Positions 10,015-20,708 of a DNA stretch of 64,000 bases are shown piece by piece. Both the position numbers and the translations under genes were made by a program. The notes under the pieces were generated by a model. That model was not told the origin of the DNA. It ran no database searches and was given only the letters and a program-made list of their open reading frames with translations. The DNA is from Pratylenchus scribneri (taxonomy: Eukaryota; Nematoda; Chromadorea; Rhabditida; Pratylenchidae), in the NCBI GenBank assembly GCA_030063045.1, contig JAQSEB010000072.1:124001-188000 (forward strand), given 5' to 3'. The stretch's first letter is position 1. Each line of letters opens with the position of its first letter.

Positions 10015-12954
10015 ATGGCTGACTTTTTAATTGTTAGTTAAATTATTTAGAGTTGGTCAAAGTCGGTTTCGGCTTAAGAAAATCGATGAAATTTCCAACC
10101 AAAATTGGGAAATTTTGTGCTCAAAATAACCGAAAATAGGAGAAACCGAAAACTGAAAATTTTTTAAAAACTGAAGATCGATTTTTAAAACCGAGAGAAT
10201 CTAAAAACTGACTTTTACCAAGCCTAGTTATCAAATAAAATTGAAATTCAAATTTTTTTACAGTATGACCAATCTTTGGAGAGGAAATCATCAGTAAAGA
10301 AAAGACGCACGAATGAAAGTGATATTTCCTCGCTGATTGCAAATGCCGCTGAACAACTGCCCCAAATTGAAGATCCAAAATTTGGGTCATTTTTTGATCG
10401 ATTTGCTAATAGCAAAATTGTTCTCTTGGGGGAGGCAAGGTTTCTTCTCTTTTGGATATTATTTTTTGCATCAAAAGTAGTTTTTGTTCTCTAATAAATC
10501 CAAAACCATTTTAAACCTTATATCAATTTGTAGATCTCACTGATGGAATGTATCGAAAGGTATATAAAATGTCAAGTTTTGCCCCAAAATTAAAATATTT
10601 AAAACGAAAAACTCGAAAATTGGTTTAAATGGTTTAAACGGTTTAACACCTTTTAATTTTAGGCCAAACCATGACTAATTATATACCAATCGATGCATTT
10701 CGATGAGATCTATAAAATGATATAAGATTTGTAGAGTCTAAAACTGATTTCTGATTTATTCGAAGTCGAAAACTACTTTCGATGCAAACTTTTTTTAATG
10801 CAGAAAATATAATATTTATTCTTTACTCTTTTTGTGAATGACCAAAAATTAATCTGAAAAAATCAGTCATGGCACTTCCGAATTCTACAAAGCACGGGCG
10901 GCAATCACTCGTCATCTCATTGAAAAACATGGATTCAAAATTGTCGCGGTCGAGGCGGATTGGCCGGATGCCGCCGCCCTGAATCGTTACATCCGGCATT
11001 GGCCTCGTTCCGAAAATGCTCGCGCCGTTTTTCAACGTTTTCCCACGTGGATGTGGCGAAACACGGAAGTGGATGAATTAATCCATTGGCTGAGGGAATT
11101 CAACAAAACCAAAGAGGATTCGGGCCAACAAGTTGGATTCTACGGTTTGGATTTGTACAATATGACGGCCAGCATAAATGAAGTGATCGAATATTTGAAA
11201 AAGGTTTAGGGAGGAATAAAAAATATTTAAAATAAATTTTGGCAAGTTTTTAGGTGGATCCAGAAGCAGCAAAAATTGGTTTATTTATTTTAATTTAATT
11301 AAATATTAAATTATTTTTATAGCCCATCAACGTTATGGTTGTTTGGAGCCTTGGAGGGATGAACCGGCCGATTATGGAAGAGCATCCCTGATGAGGGGAT
11401 ATGCAATTTGCGAGAAGGGAATAGTGAAACAGGCAAATTTTTGACATATTTTTTTAATATAAGTAATACCGTATATTCTCTTTTAATACTCCATAGGGAA
11501 TTATTTTTCAACACATCAAAAATTGGGCAAATTTAATACTTTTATTTTGGATATTTTTGAATAAATTATAGCGGATTTTATAGAGCTTTAAGGACTAAGA
11601 AAATACAACAAAAAAAAGTTCACCCTGCCTGAAGCTTATAGGTTGTTCTCAAAATCGAGGGTGGGGAATTATTAGAAACTGTGGAATTAAAAGATTATAT
11701 ATGTTAATTGGAATTTATGCCATTTAAGTGAGCTAAAAAATTAAAAAAATCATCAAATTATTTTTAAGAAATTTTTTGAAGTAATTTTGAATTCTAATCA
11801 GCTAAAATATAATTTTATTTTAATGATATTTGGTCAAAATTGCCAATATTTACAAATTTGACTTTACCAATATTAAATGTTGGCAGGGGCTTAAAAAGAT
11901 TGACAATTTGGGAAATATGAAAGTTAAATTCGTATTTGTTATTATTATTTAGCTTAGGAAAAGTGTTTTTTCTGAATTATAATTATTCATGTTTTAGTGC
12001 CGAGAATTGTTCACCCGTGAATTGGAATATTGCCAAAAGGATGGAGGCAAAGAAGCATTCTTGGATGCCGCACAAAATGCGCGTTTAATTGAGGATGCGG
12101 AAAAATATTACCGAATTATGGTTAATAATGCTAATATTAATTTATAAATAAATATTCAATTTACAGTATTATGGTGGCCCAGACAGTTGGTTAGTTGGAT
12201 GAAAATAAAAGATAAAAAGAATAAAATTTATTTTTTAAGGAATTTACGTGACACTCACATGTTCAAAACACTCGAAAATTTGCTGAAATCAAATGGCCCA
12301 AATTCTAAGGCAATTGTTTGGGCGCACAATTCCCACATTGGGGATGCCCGGTAAATCATAATTTTGTAAAAATTAATTTTAATTATTTTCCATTAAGTTT
12401 TACGGATATGGGCGAACGCCGAAAGCAATTGAATATTGGCCAATTGTGTCGTCAAAAATTTGGGGAAAAACAATGCACATTAATTGGTTTTGGCACTCAT
12501 TGTGGGACGGTGGCAGCTGCGGATGATTGGGGAGGGGATATGCAAATTAAAGTTGGCCAAAAATTTAAATTTTAATTAAAAATCCATTTAAATAGAATGT
12601 TCTCCCTTCATTGCCGGGCAGCGTTGAGAGGATTTGCCATAATTCCGGAATTAAACGATTCCTTTTGGATTTGAGGGAAGGAAAAAATGAGGAATTGAAA
12701 AGCAGTTTAATGGAAAATCCACGTCTGGAACGATTCATTGGGGTCATTTATCGACCGGATACGGAGCGATGGAGTCATTATTCGGAATCACTTTTACACA
12801 AACAATTCGATGCCTATGTTTGGTTTGATGAGACAACGGCGGTAAATTAAACATTTAAAATGTCTAAAATAAATAAAATTGAATTAAGGTAACACCTTTG
12901 GGCCCAGAACATGCAAAGCCTGGAATGCCGGAAACATATCCCTTTGGGCTTTAA
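10015..12954 (+). CDS. Erythromycin-esterase-family protein (PF05139 type)
   Basis: Eleven exons join in phase: 10015-10032, 10264-10439, 10867-11203, 11254-11278, 11323-11432, 11998-12120, 12167-12189, 12240-12350, 12398-12551, 12596-12841, 12889-12954, for 462 residues. The family signatures appear in order: LLGEASHGTSEF (about 60-71), AVEADWPDA (about 94-102), GLDLY, YGGPDSWNLRD, VWAHNSHIGD (about 298-307), GTHCGTVAAADDWGG, LPGSVE and the C-terminal GMPETYPFGL. The His of SHGT, the Glu of EAD and the His of HNSH correspond to residues conserved in bacterial EreA/EreB/EreC-like hydrolases. That family opens macrolide lactones, but most members have unknown substrates, so drug hydrolysis should not be assumed. 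The first exon (6 residues) is the least certain part; exon 5 ends in a GC donor. No signal peptide is seen. The family is mainly bacterial, so transfer is suspected. Confidence 0.88.
10600..10765. repeat. Dispersed repeat R1 in esterase-like gene intron
   Basis: Motifs GGTTTAAACGGTTTAA, TTTTAATTTTAGGCCAAACC, TATACCAATCGATGCAT and CGATGAGATCTAT place it in the R1 family. Confidence 0.6.
11467..11693. mobile_element. Dispersed repeat R3, copy 2 (MITE-like)
   Basis: Second copy of the element at 6003-6241, here inside the GC-AG intron of the esterase-like gene. The two copies agree at both ends and in the central TTATAGCGGATTTTATAGAG. Confidence 0.6.
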
Positions 12955-14236
12955 ATAAAAGAAAATCACTTTCAAATTTAAAATCTTAACATAAACATTT
13001 TATCATATTGATAATTAATGAATATCATTTTTGATTTCTGAATAAATTATTAAGCTTTTCTATTTTTAGTTCACATATTTTCGATTATTCCATTCCATTT
13101 TCCCCTTATTTTACAATAATCCAATGAAAATAATTTTTTTGAAATCAATTTATTTCTTTCATAAACGATTAATAATAAAATAATTCTCAAATGAAAATGA
13201 TAACCGGCCAATCTCGTCCAATCGCCCTAAATTATTAATTATCGGAGAACAAAGAATAAATTGTTATAAAAATCATATGATTAGATACTCCTATTACTTT
13301 TCTCATTAATAAGTTGACCTTCGTTCTTTTCCCCAAAGTTTTTTTTCCATTTTTCATTGCAGCAGCTGTTTAAATAAAAATTTTGGAGATAAATATTCTC
13401 CACCACCAATCTCCATTCATTTTCATTCCCAGAAATTCTACAGCAGTTTCCCATTTGATCAATCTACGTTTTGCTGGGATACAAATTTTTAGCCCATATT
13501 CCATATGTTATTTTTAATGAATTAAATTTAAAAAAAAAGGAAAACCTTAATGAATAATGGCATTTCTTTAATAATGGGTCAAATAAATCCTATTCTAGCC
13601 AGAAATAAGCTCAAACTGTTTCTCATAATAAAACTATGTCTACAATCTCGCCTAAAGCTAATCTAAATCTGAAAAGTGAATTAATGAAATGCCGGTTTTA
13701 TGAGGATGGGCGAAATGTAATGTAAATCTCCCTAATTATTAAATTTTTAGCATATTCTATATTCCATAATTCACAATTGATGATTCATCACACCCAATTT
13801 GGCCATATTCTTTCAATTCTATTAGATTGCCTGTAAATATAAACATAAACAACTCGACATTTTCCACTTCCCCCATTTCGTAATACTAATAATGCACTAG
13901 GTTTATCTAAACATTTGTGCAGTGTGCACCTATTCCATCTCATTCGTCCCAAAGATTGTGGACCATCCACAGATTGTGCAAAAATAAAAGTTGTTTTCTT
14001 CATTTTTTGCAAAAATCCTGTAAAAGGCACCGAATTATTCTTTATATTTCATTCTCCATTTATAAATGTTTTCTAAGCCAAACAAATTATGAAAAAATTC
14101 TAAAAATATTTAATTTTTCATTTCTAAATATTTAAATCGAGGCAAATGTCAGATTAAATGCGCAATAAAATGTCTTAATTATTAATTATTTTCATTTTTT
14201 AGATCTTAATTAATTAATTTTTTGACAATTTAAAAA
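12955..14236. other. Intergenic region, nothing recognised
   Basis: AT-rich DNA between the esterase-like gene and a small secreted protein gene. Short opposing open frames at 13788-14135 overlap one another and look like chance. Confidence 0.45.
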
Positions 14237-14607
14237 ATGTCAAAAATGCTTCTGTCTTCTCTTCTCATTATCGGCCTGTTGGTTGCTAATGTGAATTCTG
14301 GCCCATTGGTGGGCGCTTTGGCTTATGCTGCTTGTCAAAGTGCCTGCGCGACCGGAGCAGCCGTTGGCGCTGGAGCCACTGCCGGTTGGGATTCAAATTT
14401 GATTATTAAATCTTTTTCAAAATTTAAGAAAATTTTTCAATCTTCACTATTTAGTATTTAAATTAATTAAATTCTAATTTTTAATTTCAAATGAATCATC
14501 CCTGATTTTCAGGAATTGGAACGCCTGCCGCGGTTGCTGCGTATGCCGCTTGTCAAGCAGCGTGTGCTGCAGCCTTCTTGGGTGGAACGGCGGCACCAAC
14601 CCCTTGA
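14237..14607 (+). CDS. Small Ala/Gly/Cys-rich secreted protein
   Basis: Two exons, 14237-14384 and 14513-14607, encode 80 residues. Residues 1-21 are a signal peptide (hydrophobic LLSSLLIIGLLVANVNSG). The mature peptide of about 59 residues consists of two copies of an ALAYAACQSAC / AVAAYAACQAAC module, one per exon, joined by small residues and ending GGTAAPTP. The exon-wise repetition suggests internal duplication. Small Cys/Ala peptides of this style occur in nematodes and fungi, with no function I can name. Membrane-active or surface-coating roles are only guesses. Confidence 0.75.
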
Positions 14608-15298
14608 ATGGATGGATGGCATACGGTTAATGAAAAGTGGAATGATGGGAATTATTTTATAAAATGAATTGATGAAGAACATTTCTTCAACATTAAAAAT
14701 ACGCAAAAATTACGAACAATATTTTGATTTTTTTTCATTTTCATAGATTTTATCAATAAATACAAAAATATTACTTTTTATTTGATTGAATTTGTTTTTT
14801 AATTCGCAAATTGCATTAATTCAAAATAAGACTTATTTAAATTTTAAATATTATTTGAAAAATAATAATATACCTAGATTATTTACAATAGATTTTATCA
14901 TGAAATCATCCAAATGAAAAATATGAATATTGATTCGTCGAATAAAAGAATTAAATATTAAATTGCCGAAAATTTTTAAAGCTCTGAAATGTGCCTTTTT
15001 ACTTGGTCATAATCAAATCTTAGGGCTTCTGATCAGATTTAAGGTTAGGACGACTCGGGCTAAGTCCAGATAGGGTTTAAAATGTAAACCAAAATCAAAG
15101 TACAACACAAATGGGCAAACATTGCTAATTGCTTATAAAAAGTCAAATTTATTCAAAATATTTTATTTAAAGTGAAGATTAAAACAAAATTTTACATTAA
15201 AATAAATATTATTTACGATAATGAATGATGTGAAATAAAAATAATTGGAATATGATGGATGGGAAAGTAAGATGATTTGTTGTTGTTCCTTCAATTAT
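14608..15298. other. Intergenic region with repeat R7
   Basis: Convergent 3' ends of the small secreted gene and the collagen. The block near 14990-15130 (TTACTTGGTCATAATC, AGGGCTTCTGATCAGATTT) is a degenerate R7 copy. The rest shows no gene. Confidence 0.45.
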
Positions 15299-18050
15299 TC
15301 AATAGCCTGGCGCTGTTCTTGGCACTGGACAATGTGCACAACCGCCCGGCAATCCATGATCGCCTTGTTGTCCTTGACTTCCGGCTGAAAATTTTTAATA
15401 AAATTATTAATGAAAAATCTGATTCATTTAAAATTTACCCTACCTGAAAGCGTAAAATAATGATGAAATATTGCCTAATTACATTATTGGGTATAATAAT
15501 CTGTTCATTTAAAATTCTTAAATTTTTAATTATAAGATTGTCTAATATAATAGTAATATTTTTTATTTGATTTTTGAAATCTTCAATATTTAATTTTTTA
15601 TTTTTAAATGTTTATGATTTCTCATAATACTTTTGTGACGGATCAAATTTTTAAATTTTATAAAATAAGACAAACAATAAATGGCAAAATTTTTAAATCA
15701 AAAATAAAAATTTCAAAAAATTTTGATATATTTTCAATAAAAAAAATAATTTTTGTTAAATCTCTGAAGAGCACTCACCTTGGCCAACATTGCCTGGAGG
15801 TCCAACGACTCCTTGATCGCCCGGAGGTCCCTTTTGCCCTGGTGTACCTGGCCTTCCAGCCACTCCGGCTGCACCCTTCTCGCCTGGAGGGCCTTTTGGA
15901 CCAGGCTGGCCCGGGGGTCCAGGCGGTCCTTGTTCCTCAATTTGTTGGCCAGGTTGGCCTAAAAATTTAATTAACTTAATTCACAAAAATATATTCTAAC
16001 CAGGCGCTCCTTTTCGTCCCGGTTGGCCTGGTGCACCCTAAAATTAACATAAATATAAATAAAAATTTTAACTGGCGACCGGTGGTCCTGGTGGTCCAGG
16101 CGGGCCAGGTGGTCCTCTAATTCCGCCATCCGCATCCAATCCGGGTTGTCCCGGAAGTCCAGGGGCACCTTTTTCTCCAGGCGGTCCTCTCGGTCCAATT
16201 TGGCCAGGTGGACATTCAATGCAAATTTCCTGCGGTTTCGCTTGGCCTTGGGCATCCTCTCCGGGTGGTCCATCAGTTCCAGGAGCTCCGTCAACGCCAT
16301 CCTGGATAAAGGAAGATAATTATAAAATGAATATTATTTTATTTGATGAAAGGAAACATTGAATTTATCGAAAACTTTTTGTGTCTAAAAATCAATATTT
16401 CTTGAGGGAATAAAACTTGGCCTAATTAGGCTTCTTTACGATTCGCCAAGAGCTAAGTCCTAACCTTATCATAACATCAAATCTAAATCTAATCTTAAAT
16501 TCTAACACTTTATTATGGCAAATAAATATGGCATCAAAAATGTTATTTTTCTACAAGAAATTTTTTGGTAAATTCAATGATTTTTCAGCAAATAAACATT
16601 TTTCCTTAAAAGTTTGCTTTAGGACTTGTCAATTTATTTCAAACAAAATTTCCAATTTAACTATTTTTTAAAAATTTTTCTAGAGTAATTTTAAATATTA
16701 AACATAAATATGCCTTCATTCATATTTGGTCACATTTTGGTGTAAATTTTAGCATTTACTTTTTAAAATTGTCATTGTTTGGACAAAATTGTGTTCAAAT
16801 TTATGAGATGACTTAGCATTACTAAATAATTTCTATCTAAATTAATAATATGATGAAATTTCATTGGATTTAGCACCTTCCCATCCTCGCCATTTTCGCC
16901 TGGTTCACCGGGTGCGCCATAGGCACAACCACCTAAAAGGATAATAAATTATTTTATATTTATAATTATCAAAAAAAATTTAAATTTTTTTAACATTTTT
17001 GTTGGCTTTGTGTCGGAGCATTTTGTGCCGCCGCATCATTTTGTGGCGGTGTGCCATTTGGATTATTTGCCGATGAAGTTGGTGGCGGTGGCGGCGCATT
17101 TGCTGAATTTGATGTGGATGGAGGCAATGGGCCTTCTGCCGGTGCCCCTTGTTGGCCATCATAGGCGGATTGTCTTTCGGCCCTCCTTTGCCACATCATT
17201 CCATGGCCATTGTGGTGTACTGTCCTGCTCAACTCTTTCCAAAGGCCTGTTGACCTGTACTGTGAGGGGAATAGGAGAGGGGCGGGGTGATGAAAAGGAA
17301 GGCAGCTAATTTTTTTGAAAGATGAATATTTATCAAATTTAAATACAAATAAATAAGGCTAAATATAACGGATTACTGCCTAATAATTATATGTGGCCAT
17401 TATTTTGGAAATTGCTAACAAAGAAGTAATCAATTCTGGTTTCTGGAAGATCTTTGCTTTTTAGTATTACTTTTCAAGATTGGTCATTGCCTCATTGGAA
17501 GATATGGTAATGTCTACTGTATTGCAGAGGGTGAAAATATGAATTGTCACCCTACTGTGATTTAGGTATTTTAACCTAATTTTTCTCTATATTTTTTGGA
17601 AAAATTTCATCAAAAAAATGTAAAAACATTTTAATCATTTTTTGGTTAATTTACCTAAAATCTCAATATATTATACATATATCTATTTTGCAATTTTTAA
17701 CAGCAAAAATTACAGTCCAATTCATTTTTTTTATAAATTTTCCTCCCAACTTTGCAATATTCTGTTTCAGTTTGGAGCACGGATTGTGCGGTTTGAATGT
17801 AATTGTAGATGAAAGGAACACTCAAAATGCAGAACATGGCGGCCATCAATGAAATGCTAATAAAAGGGAACAATTTTGATTTGATCAAAATAATATTTCC
17901 CCCAAAATTTTACGCAATTCCAATGATTGCCATTAGCCGTAGCGAATCGCATTGTGCCAACAGCCTTTGTCGATATTCTTCCTCTTCATTTTCCGTTTGG
18001 CCATCATTCTTTTTCAGGGAATAAGCTGTGTCAATGTCCAATTCTCGCAT
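15299..18050 (-). CDS. Cuticle collagen
   Basis: Eight exons on the minus strand (18050-17914, 17856-17751, 17259-16995, 16932-16877, 16301-16080, 16037-16001, 15958-15779, 15384-15299) encode 362 residues. Residues about 28-80 form the nematode cuticle collagen N-terminal domain: a basic/acidic cytoplasmic start, a hydrophobic segment ([19 protein letters not shown]) and [18 protein letters not shown] Pro/Asn/Ser/Ala-rich stretch precedes Gly-X-Y blocks that are interrupted and flanked by Cys pairs (CGCAYG, CIECPPG, CAHCP), which should cross-link the trimer. The pattern is that of C. elegans col/dpy/rol genes. The product is a structural component of the cuticle secreted by the hypodermis. 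Intron 4 carries an R7 repeat. Confidence 0.92.
16425..16575. repeat. Dispersed repeat R7 in collagen intron
   Basis: AACTTGGCCTAATTAGGCTT, TTTACGATTCGCCAAGAG, CTAACACTTTATTATGGC and ATATGGCATCAAAAAT match the R7 copies at 7570 and 19310. Confidence 0.5.
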
Positions 18051-20708
18051 TTTTAATGCTGCGGAACTTTTTAATGATATCGTAGGGTTAAAAAGGAAAA
18101 AAATAAAATGGGCGAAATTTTAAATTGAAAAAGGGGAATTTCGAATATGGAATTGGATGAAACAAAGGAATTGAAGGAAAATAAAAATAGGGAAATTAGC
18201 ACATATTGCCGTCCGCTTTTTTTTAGTCTTTCATCGCCGCGCGTACCCCAAATTTGAATTTGCACTTTTAAATGTTTTAATAAGAAAATAATCTGCCACA
18301 AATCTAATTCATATTTTACTGGATAAATTATTTCTTATTTTAGAGGAGCCATTTTTTAAATAAACATTCAATTTATGGTGGGATCTGGGATAGTAATATT
18401 TGTTTTGGATTAAATTGCAAAAAAAATAATAGCAAAAAAAAATTAAACAAAATAAAATTTTATTAAAATTAACAAGGGAAAATTTTTTAATAAAAAATAT
18501 TTTTTCACTTCTAAATTTTTAAAAATGATTTATTATTAAAATTTTAAGAAAATATAAGTAAAATAAAAAAAAAAAAAATAATTTTTGGCCCAATTTTTCA
18601 TTGCACAATGTGCGAACTCTCTTTATATTTAAAATGATGAATGAAGTTTTCCAAGCACAATTTTTTGCTAAAAGCTGTGAATATTCATATTCACATTTGA
18701 TGATGTTGACGATTAAAATCTTTACTTTTGTTTCCTTCCTGAACCCAGATTCCTTTCATTAAAAGGGACGAAGGGGGAAGTTGCGCAATAAGCCAAGGAA
18801 AAAGCAAGGGGAGAGGAATTTGGGTGGAGAAGAACGAGATTAATTTGGAGGGGGATTTGTTATGGATATGGGTTAGCCGATTAGGCGATTAGCAGCAAAA
18901 AATGGTAAAAAAAGAGGGGTAGAATGAATGGTGTGCTGTGCATAATCTTCGCAGGGAAACCAGCTTTTGTGAGATGTGTAGGTGGCGGGATGATCAAAGT
19001 GGGTGGATTCACCAGAGAAATGAGGTGTGGATTAATTTTTGGATTAATAAAATGTGAAGGCCCAGAGGATACGGCCACAGGCAGATATTTTTAATGTTGC
19101 TGCTGGAATGTTGGGAATGAGGCCATAATTTTTTTTCAGTCCTAGCAGCAATTATGGTGTTGATTTGGCTTCCTTTTAGAGTGGTTAAAGAGGAATAAAA
19201 TAATAAAAAAAAGGTAAAATATTTTCATAATTTTAATGAAAATCTATTAACTTAAAAAAGAATTAATTAAAAAATTTTGTTTTGAATTAAAAAGCAGTGA
19301 TTTTAAGTTAAAAATTGGTCGAATCACATTTTTGATCCTGTTCAGCAGTCCTAAAACTTAGAACAAACCTAAGTTCTAACACTTCGTTATGATCAAGTTA
19401 TATGGTCAATTGCATTAATATTTTTAATTTTATTTTGATAGAAAAAAGAAGTAATTCATAAAAACAATTTTATAAACTAATAAGCAAAAAATGACGTTTA
19501 TTTAATTTGACATATGGAAACAGGCATTGAACACATAAATTCACGACGCTTTCCATGCTCAATGTCGTCAATTCATCGTCGATAGCCTCTCGCAACTTTG
19601 CTGCTTGCTGATAGCAATTTTCTACGGATATGCGTGATTGTGAGATGGAAGGGGGAACAAGCCGAGACGACGCCGGGAAAATACCACATAGAAAATATGG
19701 TTTGATTAAAAATTGCAGTGAACAGCATGAAAAGAAGGTGATGAATAATCTGGCGACGGCGGGAGAAGCACAACGGGAAATGAAAACATATTGGATGAAG
19801 AATTGCTTGGCACCATCATCACGCGCAGCAACGGGATAGTCTCATCTCAATCCCACAAGCCACACCCGAAATCACATCCGCCTCTTCTTCTTCCAATTTC
19901 CTAATCATCTTCGCCTCCAAAACTACCCCAATAATCCTCAAGGGGATCACATCATTTTAACCAGTCGCTCAAAGGGGGGGGGGGGGGGGGAATGTCCGGA
20001 GGCAATGCCAATCTCCAATCATCATAAACAGCCCTTTGGTGAACAGATTAACCATTAAAATGAATGGCGTGCGCGAATTTTGAATAGGGGGAGGGAGCAT
20101 AGAGCAGGGTTCATTTTTATTTTCCGCCAATTTTGCTGTTGGCTCGGGATTTGCACAATCCCATTTGAAAAAGATGAAAAAAATGAGTTGCACAAATTAT
20201 AAGAGGAAAAAGGAAAATGAATGATTTGCAGTATTGATTTAAAATAAATAATTTTTAATCAAAATGTTTCAAAATTTACTCACAATAATAAGAGCCCGGA
20301 TTTTTAATTTTTAAAATAGCGGAAAAATTAATGCCTATATATAATTTTTTAGACAAATTGTTGATAAATTTTTCCAAAATGTCAAAAGCAATTTCTTTTC
20401 AAAAATCCAAAAATTTTTCGGGAATAGTTGACTTTGTACCACAGTTCACAGACCACACCTTTTTTTCCAAAAAAAAATTATTTTATTTTACGCTAAAAAC
20501 GTGTATTTAGGGGTTTTCGATGATGGGGAATCCGAATTTGACATTTATTTTCTATGATTATTATAATAAATAAAATATTTAGGCAAGAGTGAATTTAAAA
20601 GAAATATTAAATAAATGTGATTCAAAGCAATCCGAAAATCCTGAGTTCATTCAAATAACATAAGATCAAATATATATAAATAACAATATTATCATTTAAA
20701 TGTTTTTC
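18051..20708. other. Long intergenic region with uncertain exon-like stretches
   Basis: This 2.7 kb region lies upstream of the collagen and downstream of the BTB gene. It holds an R7 copy (19310-19430) and a 17-base poly-G run (19974-19990). Two minus-strand stretches read like protein: about 19620-19480 (includes YQQAAKLREAIDDEL) and about 19965-19850 (includes RKLEEEEADVISG). I could not link them into a gene. Confidence 0.35.
19974..19990 (+). repeat. Poly-G run (17 G)
   Basis: Seventeen consecutive G residues in intergenic DNA, like those at 1845 and 33188. Confidence 0.75.

Noticed and set aside
16990..17309. Alternative frames over the collagen exon, including a plus-strand 99-residue frame
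   Set aside because: The minus-strand frame joins YCK to [10 protein letters not shown] as in cuticle collagens; the others are shadows.
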